DNA from: Acidobacteriaceae bacterium
GTDB lineage: Bacteria > Acidobacteriota > Terriglobia > Terriglobales > Acidobacteriaceae
NCBI GenBank assembly: GCA_025462885.1
Contig: JAOAPN010000016.1
Coordinates: forward strand, 124,001 to 188,000
Length of the DNA stretch: 64,000 nucleotides
Direction: 5' to 3'
The notes beneath the pieces are model-generated. The model saw only the letters and a list, made by a program, of their open reading frames with translations. It made no database searches and was not told the origin of the DNA. Both the position numbers and the translations under genes were made by a program. How positions within the stretch are numbered: the first letter of the stretch is position 1; every line of letters starts with the position of its first letter. This document shows, one piece after another, positions 16,891 to 26,295 of the stretch.

Positions 16891-18462
16891 ATGGCACTTG
16901 AGCGAGGCAGAGCGGAGTCGGGCGGGTGGCTGGCGAGGCTCTTTGCAGGAGACGACAGCCGGTCCCGCATCCTGATCTCAACCGGGCTGGCAACTCTTCT
17001 GGCCTGCGCGGTGCTGCTACCCCTGCTGGGACATAAACCGCTGGCCGAGTGGGATGAGGCGATCTACGCGGAGGTATCGCAGGAGATGCTCGCGCTGAGC
17101 TGGCTGGTGCCGCACTGGAACGGATACGTGTGGCTTGAAAAGCCTCCGCTGATGCTGTGGGTGACGGCCCTGTTTTTCAAGGTCTTTGGAGTCAGCGAGT
17201 TCTGGGCACGGGCCGGGTCGGCGTTCTCGGGCGTGGCGATGATCGGGCTGCTGCATGGATGGCTGGCACGGCGACGAGATCTGGCGACGGCGTGGCTGTG
17301 CTCCGTCGTGCTGCTCGGGACGCTCGGGTTTCAGCACGTGGCGCGCGCGGGGGAGATGGATGTGCTGCTCTCGCTGGGCTGCGTAATCGCTTTGATCGGT
17401 CTAACGGCTGTTGAGGAACGCCGTCTTGCGGGATGGTACGGATTCTGGGGCGGATTCGCGATCGCCCTGATGACCAAAGGCGCGGCGAGCGTAGTGTTGC
17501 TGCTGACGCTTATCGCGGTGATCGTGCTGCAGCGCTGGCTCGGGGATCGCTTCGGCACGGCCTGGTGGCTGGGGTTGACGGGTTTTCTGGTGATAGTGGT
17601 TCCGTGGCATCTACTGATGGGGCTCGCGTTCGGGCGGCGCTTCCTGGCCGAGTATCTGGGGCTGCATGTCATCACCCGAGCGGTAAGCCAGATGGAGGGA
17701 CACCACACCCACGCCTGGTACTACCTGGGAGTGCTGCTGGTGTCGGCTGCGCCTTTCGTTCTGTTGTTTCCGGCAGCAATTGCGAACGCTCTCCGGCAGC
17801 GCGAGCTGCGGCTTTGGGCAGTGTTTGCGCTGGTGGTGGTTGGGTTCTTCTCCGTGATTCAGACGCGGCTGCCGCACTATATTGCCCCGGCGTATCCGGC
17901 TCTGGCGGTCCTGACAGCCGTGTGGATCGCAGGCTGGCTGAGGCCCAGGGTTCTGGCCGGACGATCGAAGAAATTCTGGCTGACACTGGCTGTCGGGACG
18001 GCTGCGGTATGCGTCTTCGGAGTGCTGGCGACAGCTCCGGGGCGCAGGCAGCTCCGTACTGCGAAGCTCGACGACGGCACCGTGCTCCCGGACAGCAAAG
18101 AGTCAGAGATGCTGCTGAAGAGCGTCTTCGAGGCCAGGCATGAAGCGCCAGGAACGATAGGGCCCGGGAGTTACCGGGGACCGCTGCTCTACTGGCGCGA
18201 GGGGCGGATTCAGTCCATCGCCTCCAGCATCTTTTACGCCGGGCGGACGGTCCAGCAGGTGCGCTTGCAGCCAGTCCCGGCCAGCACGCTCAAGAACAGA
18301 TATTCGGAGAATGCCGTACCCCTGGCCGAAGCCCTGACCACCGACCCACAGATGATCCTGCTCGACACAAAGTTGTTGAAGGGTCTGCCCGATGGCATCA
18401 TCTACCGCAGGCTGAAGGCTGGTCCGACGATGGAAGTCGGCGTTATCGCACGGATTCGGTGA
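16891..18462 (+). CDS. GT-C (family 39/ArnT-like) membrane glycosyltransferase
   Basis: A 523-residue polytopic membrane protein with about 11 helices, of the dolichyl-phosphate-mannose mannosyltransferase/ArnT superfamily. These transfer a sugar from a lipid-phosphate donor outside the cytoplasmic membrane. The first extracytoplasmic loop carries EWDEAIYAEVSQEM (acidic pair expected to be catalytic) and EKPPLMLW follows, as in ArnT-like enzymes. The ATG at 16891 has AGGA 7 nt upstream; a GTG at 16885 is the alternative. Its 3' end overlaps that of the convergent gene by 20 bp. Acceptor unknown (lipid A, glycan or protein). Confidence 0.88.
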   Translation: MALERGRAESGGWLARLFAGDDSRSRILISTGLATLLACAVLLPLLGHKPLAEWDEAIYAEVSQEMLALSWLVPHWNGYVWLEKPPLMLWVTALFFKVFGVSEFWARAGSAFSGVAMIGLLHGWLARRRDLATAWLCSVVLLGTLGFQHVARAGEMDVLLSLGCVIALIGLTAVEERRLAGWYGFWGGFAIALMTKGAASVVLLLTLIAVIVLQRWLGDRFGTAWWLGLTGFLVIVVPWHLLMGLAFGRRFLAEYLGLHVITRAVSQMEGHHTHAWYYLGVLLVSAAPFVLLFPAAIANALRQRELRLWAVFALVVVGFFSVIQTRLPHYIAPAYPALAVLTAVWIAGWLRPRVLAGRSKKFWLTLAVGTAAVCVFGVLATAPGRRQLRTAKLDDGTVLPDSKESEMLLKSVFEARHEAPGTIGPGSYRGPLLYWREGRIQSIASSIFYAGRTVQQVRLQPVPASTLKNRYSENAVPLAEALTTDPQMILLDTKLLKGLPDGIIYRRLKAGPTMEVGVIARIR

Positions 18463-19786
18463 GTGCCGCGTCGCTCTGAGATGTTCGCGTCGCGGACTGA
18501 AACAGGAAGACGCCAAAGATCGTGATGAGCGGCTCCAGCGGATGGCGGAAGCGGGCCTCCGCGATGACGAAGTAGTAGGTCAGCGGGATCAACGCGAAGG
18601 CCCAGAGGAAGAGTCCCGACGCTGGAATTCGGCGGCGCAGCGCAAGCGCCAGGCCCATCAGGCCAGCAAGACTGGCGAAGGCATAGCTGAAGATGCGGAA
18701 ACCTTCCTGCGCGATCGGGTTGTCCGTGTGGGGAATGCCAAACCAGAAGAAGTACATCCGTTTGACCGCCAACCCGTAGAACGTGAGCCGATGGGTGCGG
18801 ATGTACTCATTAGCCAAAGCTCCGCGCTGCATCACGTAAGCATGCTCACCCAGCGCTTTGTAGCGGAGATACTCCGGCGCATGGTCATAGACCGGAACAG
18901 TCGGTCCCCAGGAGAATCCGTTGTTGCCTTCCAGCAAGGAGGAGTACAACTCGGCCCCGAAATTACCGCGCATCGGGATAAAGGCGTGGAAGACCGACCA
19001 GTTGCGTGCCATCCAGGGAGCAATGCAGGCGAGGAACAGCAGGCCCGCGAGGATCGCTTTCGGCAGAGTGATCAGGATGCGGCCTTTGCCTACTCCGAGC
19101 AGCATCCAGACCCCGCAAATCGGCAGGAACAGGAGCAGCGTCGCATTCGAGAGCGCGATGATTCCCCAGAGGAGACCGAAGGCCACCCAACGCTCCGTCG
19201 TCTGCCTGATCCTGCCCTCCTGCGGCTCTTCGCCGATGCCGCGTGCTCGAAGCGCGATTACCAGTACCCACGAGAAGAGGCAGGCAGTGATGGACATATC
19301 CCACAGCCAGCGCACCGCGTACTGCAAAGCCCCCGGGTAGACCGCCCAGATCCATGCGGACCACAGGGCGATGGACCGGCCGCGCTGCTGCACTCCGAAA
19401 CATCGCGTGGCGATCTCGTAGATCGCGGGAGCAATTGCAGCCGAAAAGACGCAGCTCACAGCCAGCGCAACCCAGGCCGAGGCCGCGGTATAGATGCCGA
19501 ACACCCTGAAGATTCCTGCCAGCAGCAGCGGATAGACCGGCGGCACCCAGGACGTGGGGCCGGAGTGGCCGGCGAAGGGATCGGCATAGCCGTAGCCCGT
19601 TACCAGCGCCCGGGCGATCCGCCCCGCCTCCCATCCGAAGCCGAAGTGGTCCTGCGCGACCCGCACGTGGAAGGTGTGGGCCAGCGTCATGTACAGGATG
19701 CGGACCGCCAGAGCGACCCAGAAGATGCGAATCGGAGCCCGGAAAGGGCGTGCAACGCCGGGCGAGTTGGGAGTTAGGGGTTTCAA
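18443..19786 (-). CDS. Polytopic GT-C-fold glycosyltransferase-like protein
   Basis: A 447-residue membrane protein with about 10 helices and the layout of GT-C glycosyltransferases: first loop with QDHFGFGWEAGRIARAL and a WVPPVYPLLLAG segment after it. It is more divergent than its neighbour and could be an inactive or different-donor member. The last 20 bp overlap the 3' end of the convergent glycosyltransferase, so the two transcripts would be complementary at their ends. Exact substrate unknown. Confidence 0.75.
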   Translation of the reverse strand: MKPLTPNSPGVARPFRAPIRIFWVALAVRILYMTLAHTFHVRVAQDHFGFGWEAGRIARALVTGYGYADPFAGHSGPTSWVPPVYPLLLAGIFRVFGIYTAASAWVALAVSCVFSAAIAPAIYEIATRCFGVQQRGRSIALWSAWIWAVYPGALQYAVRWLWDMSITACLFSWVLVIALRARGIGEEPQEGRIRQTTERWVAFGLLWGIIALSNATLLLFLPICGVWMLLGVGKGRILITLPKAILAGLLFLACIAPWMARNWSVFHAFIPMRGNFGAELYSSLLEGNNGFSWGPTVPVYDHAPEYLRYKALGEHAYVMQRGALANEYIRTHRLTFYGLAVKRMYFFWFGIPHTDNPIAQEGFRIFSYAFASLAGLMGLALALRRRIPASGLFLWAFALIPLTYYFVIAEARFRHPLEPLITIFGVFLFQSATRTSQSDAALTESVR

Positions 19787-20161
19787 ACCGTTTTCAGTCT
19801 ACGTGACGCCGCAGAGAGCCTGTCTCGGCAGGAATCTCTTGTAGAATTGGGGCTAGAGCTTTGATTTCAGCCCTTTGATTTCAGCCAGCTTCCGATCTCG
19901 ATTGGGAGCTGTAATTGTCCGTTGACCCTGAACCGGGAACACGGTACACTCTTTAAGTTTGGCGATGCAGCCGGTCCGCCCAGTAATTGGGCCCGGAGGC
20001 AGGGCTGGCTGGGTTGAGTGAGCGGCTGAAAGAAAGCTTGCGAATTGAACCGGCCGGTTGGATGCAGAACCTCTGTATACGCCCCCCATGCAGCACAATC
20101 TTAGAAGGAAGCGTTCGCGCCAACTGTGTCTGGGTTGAGTAGCGCGCTTGAGGTTTTAGCA
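19787..20161 (+). other. Promoter and long untranslated leader of rplU
   Basis: No gene is seen. The part from about 19957 to 20161 would be a ~205-nt 5' leader of the rplU-rpmA message. It contains GC-rich potential stems, for example around 19975-20010, and a repeated 11-mer CTGGGTTGAGT at about 20010 and 20129. Such a leader could hold a ribosomal-protein autoregulatory RNA, but no known class is recognised. Confidence 0.5.
19922..19950 (+). promoter_or_regulatory. Sigma-70 type promoter for rplU-rpmA
   Basis: TTGACC (19922-19927), a 17-bp spacer and TACACT (19945-19950) form a good housekeeping promoter. Transcription would begin near 19957, about 205 nt before the rplU ATG. Confidence 0.65.
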
Positions 20162-20485
20162 ATGTACGCAGTTATCCGCACAGGTGGTAAGCAGTACCGG
20201 GTCGCACCGGGCGACAAGTTGAAGATTGAGACCACGGCGCACGAGAACGGCGCAGTCGAGTTCTCCGATATCGTTGCCTTCAGCGGCGAAGAGGGCAAGT
20301 TCGAGCAGGAGCTCACCGGCGCCAAGGTTCTGGCATCGGTCGTCGGCGAAGGCCGCGGCGATAAGATCCTGGTCTTCAAGCTGAAGCGCAAGAAGCAGTA
20401 CAAGAAGATGCAGGGCCACCGTCAGAACTACGTTGAAGTCAAGATCAACGAGATTCTGGTTGGCGGCAAGAGCTTCAAAGCATAA
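20162..20485 (+). CDS. rplU: 50S ribosomal protein L21
   Basis: A 107-residue L21 of the large ribosomal subunit; the N-terminus MYAVIRTGGKQYRV and the C-terminal HRQNYVEVKINEI are typical. GAGGT lies 8 nt before the ATG. A GTG further upstream in frame (20126) would add residues not seen in the family. It is followed by rpmA, the usual arrangement. Confidence 0.97.
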   Translation: MYAVIRTGGKQYRVAPGDKLKIETTAHENGAVEFSDIVAFSGEEGKFEQELTGAKVLASVVGEGRGDKILVFKLKRKKQYKKMQGHRQNYVEVKINEILVGGKSFKA

Positions 20486-20593
20486 GAAAGCTTCTCACTA
20501 GAAGGTCTTTAGTTTTGTCGTTCTGCTACGGCAGAGTTTAGATTCAGATATTCAGAGCGCTGGGCCCATGGGCGGCGCGAAAGAGGCAATCGA

Positions 20594-20869
20594 ATGGCAC
20601 ATAAAAAAGGTTTAGGTTCTTCCAAGAACGGCCGCGACTCAAATGCTCAGCGGCTGGGTGTGAAGGTATTCGGCGGACAGGCGATCCTCGGCGGCGGCAT
20701 CATCGTGCGGCAGCGTGGAACACCCTTGAAGCCCGGCGCGAACGTCGGCCGTGGCAAGGACGATACCCTCTTCGCGAAGGTCAGCGGCGTGGTTCAGTTC
20801 CAGAATCGTGGCCAGCGTGGCCGCTTCGTGAACGTCGAGCCGGCAGAAGTAATGGCCGTAGCAATCTAG
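20594..20869 (+). CDS. rpmA: 50S ribosomal protein L27
   Basis: A 91-residue L27 with the standard N-terminus MAHKKGLGSSKNGRDS and the GGQAILGGGIIVRQRG core. No Firmicutes-type cleaved N-terminal extension is present. Lies 108 bp after rplU, AGAGG before the ATG, and a terminator follows. Confidence 0.97.
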   Translation: MAHKKGLGSSKNGRDSNAQRLGVKVFGGQAILGGGIIVRQRGTPLKPGANVGRGKDDTLFAKVSGVVQFQNRGQRGRFVNVEPAEVMAVAI

Positions 20870-20888
20870 TTTTCTGTTTTTGGCAAAG

Positions 20889-20912
20889 GCCCTGCTTCGG
20901 CAGGGCTTTTGT
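20889..20912 (+). terminator. Rho-independent terminator after rpmA
   Basis: Hairpin GCCCTGCTTCGGCAGGGC (20889-20906) with a UUCG tetraloop, followed by TTTTG. It lies 19 bp after the rpmA stop. Confidence 0.88.
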
Positions 20913-20957
20913 GCGTTTGCTGTTCTCGAAGTCAAAGAGCAACATATCAAAAACAAA

Positions 20958-21003
20958 GCGGCGTGCGTTCCATCCGAAGTATCTCGGAAGGAGCGCACGC
21001 CGC
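20958..21003 (-). terminator. Terminator of the first TonB receptor gene
   Basis: Arms GCGGCGTGCG (20958-20967) and CGCACGCCGC (20994-21003) with an inner TCCGA/TCGGA pair; on the minus strand it is followed by TTTGTTTTTG. It lies just beyond the receptor stop at 21025. Confidence 0.8.
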
Positions 21004-21024
21004 AGTTATGTTTGCTTGCTGCAG

Positions 21025-24000
21025 TTAGAACAGGAACTTGCCGCTGATCTGAAGCTGCCGTGAGGAGCCGCCGTCGCTGGTGGCGAAGCGGGTTGAGGTG
21101 ATCTGGCCGAAGCTGGAGGAGGTCGTGTTACCGGTCGGCTGGCCAAAGTTCGGGTGGTTGAGGATGTCGAAGGCATCGATCCGCAGCTTGAAGGTCAGAC
21201 TCTCGAAGATCTTGGTCTCCTTCTGCGCTGAAAGGTCGATGTCAGCGAAGCCGGGTCCAAAGATCTTGTTGCGGGACATGTTGCCCAGGCTGTTCGTGGT
21301 GTTCTGGAAGCTGCAGTTGGGAGGCAGCAGCGTCGCAGAGCATACGCTCGACTGGATGAAGCTGAGGTTGGTGATGTTGGTCTGGATCTTCTGGGTCACG
21401 ATCGGTCCGACCAGGTTAGGACGGATAACGCCGGAGACACCGGTGAAGGTCGAGGTGTTGGTAAGGTTGACGGGGTTGCCGGTCTGGTACTGGACGATGG
21501 TGGAGAGGCTATAGCCTTCCGTCAGCCGGTGACCCTTGAACGGCAGGGTGTAGATGGCATTGGCTGCGTAGTGGTGGCGGGTGTCGAAGTCCGATGGCCC
21601 CCAGTTGTTGCCGGGGTTATAGCTGTCCTGCAGCGTGTAGCCGCCCTGTGATCCCAGCGAACTGGTATCGAGCGACTTGGACCAGTTGTAGTTCATGTTG
21701 AAGGAGAGACCGTTCGAGAAGCTCTTGGTCGCAACCAGCCAGAGCGCGTTGTAGCTCGAAGAGCTGACGCTGTTCGCCTGGCTGATGTTGACGTTAGTCG
21801 CTGCATTGGCAGAGATCGGACTGGTGGCCGAGAGTTTCAGGTACGGACGAACTCCGTTGATGGGCTGGTTCTGGTTGGTGCGGACGCGCAGGTGGCGACC
21901 GACCGAGCCATAGTAGCCAGCCGACACGACGACTCGGCCCGGCAGCTCATGCTGGAGGTTCAGATTGAAGGTCTGGGTGTAGGCGTTCTTGAAGTTGGGG
22001 TTCACCGAATTGATCGCGATGCCGGAAGCCGCCGCCGAGCTGTAGAGGCTGGAGACCGGGATTGGCGCCGCTGCGTTGCTATAAGTGACCGAGGTGCTGA
22101 ACGGCGGGTTGGAAGCGAGGCCGGTTACAACACCAGAGACCGGCTGATCGGCCATGTAGCCGTAGCCGCCGCGGATGACAGTTTTGGCAGTGCCAAAGAT
22201 GTCATAGGCGAAGCCCAGGCGCGGCTCGTAGTTGTAGTTCTGCTTATAGACGCTGCCAATGCCGTTGGTGCCGGTACGAATGAGCGAGAGTGTGCCGGGA
22301 TCGAAGATGACCAGGCGGTTCGCGCCTTCCGTCGGAGTACCGTTCCACTCAAAGCGCAGGCCGTACTCCAGGGTGAGGCGAGGTGTGATCTTGAAGTTGT
22401 CCTGCAGGAAGAGTCCGGCAGCATTGACATACACACGGCTGGAGATCTGCACCGGCTGAATATTGAAACCTGTTGCGAGATCGTTGGCGAAGTTCTGCGA
22501 TCCGGTCTGCGCCGGGGTGGTTCCGCTTGCCGTGCTGTTGCCGTACGTCAGGGTACCAGTATCGCTATTGAAGCTGGCACCGAGGAAACGGCGGAACTCG
22601 CCGCCGAACTTGATGCTGTGCTTGCCCTTGAGCCAGGTCACTGCATCCGAGAAGACGCCGTACGTATCGGCACGACCCTGGGGAAACGTAGCAGGCCCGC
22701 CGAAGGTAAGGCTGAGATCGGAGATAGTCGTTTGGGGAAGACCGATGTTGCCGTTGACGCCTACGCCGAGCCCAAAGCTGGCGGGATTGACCAACGTATT
22801 GGGATTGAAAGCGATAGTAATGCGGTTGGCACCGAGGCGCGCCTCATTGACGATGTTTGGGCTGAAGATGTGCGTCTCGTTGAGGGTAATGATCTGGCGA
22901 TGGGCGTTGCGATGATCGCCAAAGCCGGGAACGGTGTCACCTTGCAGAGCAGGCTCTGTACGAACGTCGGACTGGTACGCATAGAAGCCATGCAGCGAGT
23001 CCTGCTGGCGGAACTGGTGCAGGACGTCAACGGTGTACTGGTCGATCGAGACGGGACCCGGAGTGAAGGCCACATAGTTCGCACCGCTGTTGGCGACCGG
23101 GATGACGGCCAGCAGAGCCTTTGCCGTCGGCTTGCCGGTCGCATTGATGGCCGCGCGCTGCGTATCGGTGAAGACATTGCTATTCTGCAGGACGCCCTGG
23201 TGCTGACGCAGCCCCTCGTAGCTTCCGAAGAAGAAGGTCTTGTTCCGCCAGATCGGACCGCCAAATGCAGCGCCGAAGTTGTTGCGCTTGAGAGGTGCTT
23301 TCTTGCCAGGGAGACCGACGATCGGCACGCCGCCAATGCTGTTGCGGTTGAAGTAATTGCGAGCGTCGAGCGCATCGTTGCGGAAGTAGTCGAACGCTTC
23401 GCCGTGAAACTTGTTCGTACCGGAGCGAGTGCTGACGTTGACGATAGAGCCAGAGCTGCGGCCGTACTCCGCCGAGAAGGTCGAGTTGTCGATCTTGAAC
23501 TCAGACGTCGTATTCACCGAGGGCTGGAAGGTGATCTGGTTCTGGCTCATGTCGTTCAGGTTGATGCCGTTGATCTGGAAGTTGACTGAGTCTTCGCGGT
23601 TGCCGGCGGTGATGAAGGAGTTGGCTCCGAGACCGCGGCTGGCGCCGGTGAGGCTGCCTGCCGTGGGCGCAACCACGCCGCCCGGCGTAAGTACGGTGAG
23701 GTCGAGGAAGTGGCGTCCGTTGAGTGGAATCTCCTGCACGGTGGTGCGGTCGATGACCTGGCCGACGGTCATGGTCTGGGTTTCGATCTGGGCCGAGCCG
23801 GAACCGCTTTCCACCTGGATGGTTTCACCGGCCGAGGTCAGGGCGAGGCTTACATTCATGGCGGCGCGCTGATCGACAGCGAGAGTGAGCTTCTGCACGG
23901 TGTAGTTGCTGAAGCCGGTCGCTGTGACCTGTAGGGAGTAGTCACCCGGCTGCAGCGACGGGACAGCGTAGATTCCGGAACCATCGGTGACGACTTCGCG

Positions 24001-24168
24001 ATCGCTGGCGGTAGCGAGCGAGTGAATCTTGACCTCTGCGCCCGCGACGACAGCGCCAGTGGGATCGGTAACGACACCCGACAATGTGGCGGTCGACTGG
24101 GCCCATGCGCCAGCCGTACAAACGGCCAGCAAGGGAGCGAGAAGGGATAACGGACGTAGCTGTTTCAC
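21025..24168 (-). CDS. Oar-like TonB-dependent receptor with carboxypeptidase-regulatory domain, 1
   Basis: A 1047-residue outer-membrane protein. Signal peptide 1-23 (ends AWAQ), a carboxypeptidase-regulatory-like beta-sandwich at about 27-110 (GVVTDPTGAVVAGAEV...), a plug region (about 120-260, with IPLNGRHFLDL and STFSAEYGRSSGSIVNVSTRSGTNKFHG), then a beta-barrel ending in aromatic FLF. This is the large receptor type greatly expanded in Acidobacteriota, thought to import oligosaccharides or other large ligands, although substrates are mostly unknown. No SusD-like partner is nearby. Terminator downstream; palindromes upstream may be regulatory. Confidence 0.93.
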   Translation of the reverse strand: MKQLRPLSLLAPLLAVCTAGAWAQSTATLSGVVTDPTGAVVAGAEVKIHSLATASDREVVTDGSGIYAVPSLQPGDYSLQVTATGFSNYTVQKLTLAVDQRAAMNVSLALTSAGETIQVESGSGSAQIETQTMTVGQVIDRTTVQEIPLNGRHFLDLTVLTPGGVVAPTAGSLTGASRGLGANSFITAGNREDSVNFQINGINLNDMSQNQITFQPSVNTTSEFKIDNSTFSAEYGRSSGSIVNVSTRSGTNKFHGEAFDYFRNDALDARNYFNRNSIGGVPIVGLPGKKAPLKRNNFGAAFGGPIWRNKTFFFGSYEGLRQHQGVLQNSNVFTDTQRAAINATGKPTAKALLAVIPVANSGANYVAFTPGPVSIDQYTVDVLHQFRQQDSLHGFYAYQSDVRTEPALQGDTVPGFGDHRNAHRQIITLNETHIFSPNIVNEARLGANRITIAFNPNTLVNPASFGLGVGVNGNIGLPQTTISDLSLTFGGPATFPQGRADTYGVFSDAVTWLKGKHSIKFGGEFRRFLGASFNSDTGTLTYGNSTASGTTPAQTGSQNFANDLATGFNIQPVQISSRVYVNAAGLFLQDNFKITPRLTLEYGLRFEWNGTPTEGANRLVIFDPGTLSLIRTGTNGIGSVYKQNYNYEPRLGFAYDIFGTAKTVIRGGYGYMADQPVSGVVTGLASNPPFSTSVTYSNAAAPIPVSSLYSSAAASGIAINSVNPNFKNAYTQTFNLNLQHELPGRVVVSAGYYGSVGRHLRVRTNQNQPINGVRPYLKLSATSPISANAATNVNISQANSVSSSSYNALWLVATKSFSNGLSFNMNYNWSKSLDTSSLGSQGGYTLQDSYNPGNNWGPSDFDTRHHYAANAIYTLPFKGHRLTEGYSLSTIVQYQTGNPVNLTNTSTFTGVSGVIRPNLVGPIVTQKIQTNITNLSFIQSSVCSATLLPPNCSFQNTTNSLGNMSRNKIFGPGFADIDLSAQKETKIFESLTFKLRIDAFDILNHPNFGQPTGNTTSSSFGQITSTRFATSDGGSSRQLQISGKFLF

Positions 24169-24344
24169 GGTGATGCCTCCAAAAGGTATGGCTTTATGTT
24201 TTTTTTCGGACGAGAAAGGAGTCCGGGAGATGTTGCTGCGAGCGTTGACCTGCCCGGCTGCGACTCAGTTGTTCGTGTGCTATCAGAATACGACCCGAGC
24301 GGAGGAAGTTGTCGTACCTCTGTGGCGCTTTTTTAATGCTTCAT

Positions 24345-24440
24345 GAATAGACTAAATTTTGACAGATAATTTTCGATGCTGCCAACGATACGAAGTGCTC
24401 GTATCCATTCAACAATCCGTATTTATACGGATGCAGCCAT
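24345..24440. promoter_or_regulatory. Two short palindromes upstream of the receptor gene
   Basis: GATACGA-agtgc-TCGTATC lies near 24388-24406 and ATCCGTAT-TT-ATACGGAT near 24416-24433 (8-bp perfect arms). They lie between the downstream end of the hydrolase gene and the receptor start, so they could be operators for the receptor or a hairpin ending the hydrolase transcript; no T-run follows. Confidence 0.35.
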
Positions 24441-24442
24441 AC

Positions 24443-25372
24443 TTAGCCAGCCTGTAGCACCGACTCCACCACCGGTTTTCCCTTGTCGTTCCAGGCAAGC
24501 GTTGCACCAGGAACATGGTGATCGTGTGTAAAGAGGACCAACCATTTCTCCGCGATAGCGCGCTGGTAAAAACGCTTGCGCTGCTCAATACACGTCAACG
24601 GATCGAGGTCGTAGCCCATCACCCAGGTGGGGTCGAGATGCGCGGCGGTCGGGATCAGATCCGAGATATAGCAAGCATGCTGGGCAGCTCCTGCATGGGA
24701 GCGGGACTCGATGTGGATGCCCAGGGTCTGTGCTGTGTGACCCGGAAAGAGTTCGACAGAGATGCCCGGGACGATCTGCGGATTCGAGCGGATGCCTTCG
24801 GTCGTAAGCAGCGTCATCTGGCCGGAGACAATCAGCGGATCGTAGTTGGGGGAGAGGTAACTGACGCGGTCGCGATCCAGTTGGAGATGGCCATGCGCTA
24901 CCTCTCCTGCGTGGGCGAAGTAGCGCGCGTTGGGGAACGTCGGAGTGACAGACCCATCCGGATGCAGGGTCGTGTTCCAGCCGCAGTGGTCGAAGTGGAG
25001 ATGGCTGTTGATCACCACGTCGATCTCTTCCGGACGAACTCCCGCAGCTCGGAGCGAGGTTGGCAACAACTCCTGATTGCCATGAATCTGCTTCATCTTG
25101 CCGGACTGCTTATTGCCGATACCGGTTTCGATGAGCACAGTGTGCCTCCCGGTGCGTACGACGACGGAGTTCAGACCCAGCAGAATGCGGTTCTGCTCGT
25201 CTGCCGGGGCGCGCTTCTGCCAGAGCGTCTTCGGCACAACGCCAAACATGGCTCCGCCGTCCAGCAGATATGTGCCGTCGGTGCAGACGGTGAGTTCGAA
25301 GTCGCCCAGCGTGGTGCGGGCGCGGACCAGATCTGCCGTCGTGGCGTTCGTCGCGGGGTGCGGAAGTTCCAT
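24443..25372 (-). CDS. Metallo-beta-lactamase-fold hydrolase
   Basis: A 309-residue MBL-fold metallohydrolase. The dinuclear-metal motif HLHFDH sits at about residues 122-127, with a further His in FPGHTAQ, Asp in YISDLIPT and His in THDHH. The overall pattern resembles the lactonase/AttM-like branch (quorum-quenching or other lactone/ester hydrolysis), but this family is broad. No signal peptide is visible, so cytoplasmic. GAGGT lies 4 nt before the ATG. Substrate unknown. Confidence 0.88.
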   Translation of the reverse strand: MELPHPATNATTADLVRARTTLGDFELTVCTDGTYLLDGGAMFGVVPKTLWQKRAPADEQNRILLGLNSVVVRTGRHTVLIETGIGNKQSGKMKQIHGNQELLPTSLRAAGVRPEEIDVVINSHLHFDHCGWNTTLHPDGSVTPTFPNARYFAHAGEVAHGHLQLDRDRVSYLSPNYDPLIVSGQMTLLTTEGIRSNPQIVPGISVELFPGHTAQTLGIHIESRSHAGAAQHACYISDLIPTAAHLDPTWVMGYDLDPLTCIEQRKRFYQRAIAEKWLVLFTHDHHVPGATLAWNDKGKPVVESVLQAG

Positions 25373-25486
25373 CGTGACCTCTCCGCTCCTAGCTTAGCGG
25401 AGAGACCCGCTCAGCGAAGACCGAGATACACGATGAACGCCTGCAAAATCCGACGCCCGACGTTCGCCACAAACACGAAGCCCGAA

Positions 25487-25909
25487 CTAGGCTTGCGCGG
25501 CGGCCGCGACCATCTCCGCGCTGACGGAGCTGATATCCGCATTCGTCGCCGAAGCGATCAGTCCCACGGTCGTGGAGGATGCAGCGGTGATGCCGCCATC
25601 CGTTACGGGACGCTTGGCCTGGAAGCACTGCCGACACAGGACTGGACGGCCCTGGGTTGGCTTGAAGGGAACGGTCGTCTCGATGCCGCACTCCGAGCAC
25701 TCGGTCCGAGTCTCAGTGCGGGAGAGTCCCGCTGCTGCAGGGCCACTACCGGCTTGCACACCGACTCCCGAACGCTTGGACTTGCAGGGCTTGCAGCGCT
25801 TGGGGTCGTTCTTGAATTGTTTGTCGAAGAAAAAGAGTTGTTCGCCGGCAGTGAAGATGAATTCTCCACCACAATCTGCACACGTCAAAAGTCTATCTAC
25901 GAATTCCAT
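25487..25909 (-). CDS. Zinc-ribbon protein with two CxxC clusters
   Basis: A 140-residue small protein. The N-terminal part is a probable zinc ribbon: CADCGGEFIFTAGEQLFFFDKQF then CKPC, a domain seen in many uncharacterised bacterial proteins. A second cluster follows, CSECGIETTVPFKPTQGRPVLCRQC, like the CxxC...CxxC ribbon. The C-terminal 40 residues are Ala/Ser/Thr-rich. Probably nucleic-acid or protein binding; function unknown. GGGAG lies about 9 nt before the start. Confidence 0.82.
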   Translation of the reverse strand: MEFVDRLLTCADCGGEFIFTAGEQLFFFDKQFKNDPKRCKPCKSKRSGVGVQAGSGPAAAGLSRTETRTECSECGIETTVPFKPTQGRPVLCRQCFQAKRPVTDGGITAASSTTVGLIASATNADISSVSAEMVAAAAQA

Positions 25910-26295
25910 GGCCGCTTCTCCCAGTCGTGCTGGCGGTGTAGGGGCAGAGCGCTGCGGGCAGTGGAACTGAAGCCGCGAAGCGGTCCAACCTTACTTTTGA
26001 TTTCTGAAGCTCTGCGTAGGGGGCCCGGTCGCACGAGTCGACGCTTACTTTTACCGGAGCAGGTCGTCGCGCTGGGGAGAGGGCGGGCGTACCATGTGCT
26101 GCCGGGACCAGGAAGAACAGCGGGAGTCTATTCCCTGGTAGTTCGGGTGGCCGCCTCCGTCCAGGCTCCAATGGAACAAGGAGAGAGGACGGCCACCTTC
26201 GGGTTATAGAACTGGATGAATCCAGCTCCAGGTTGCTGCTTGAAGACCTGTGTCGGGAGGATACTACGCCGCTCCCAAACCAAATTGCAAAGAAA
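25910..26295. other. Intergenic stretch, nothing recognised
   Basis: Between the zinc-ribbon gene and rpsU no convincing gene, hairpin or repeat was seen. Short frames exist on both strands but lack ribosome sites and family resemblance. Confidence 0.5.

Noticed and set aside
21892..23589. Plus-strand 565-codon frame over the first TonB receptor
   Set aside because: Antisense shadow with low-complexity Val/Ala/Glu composition.
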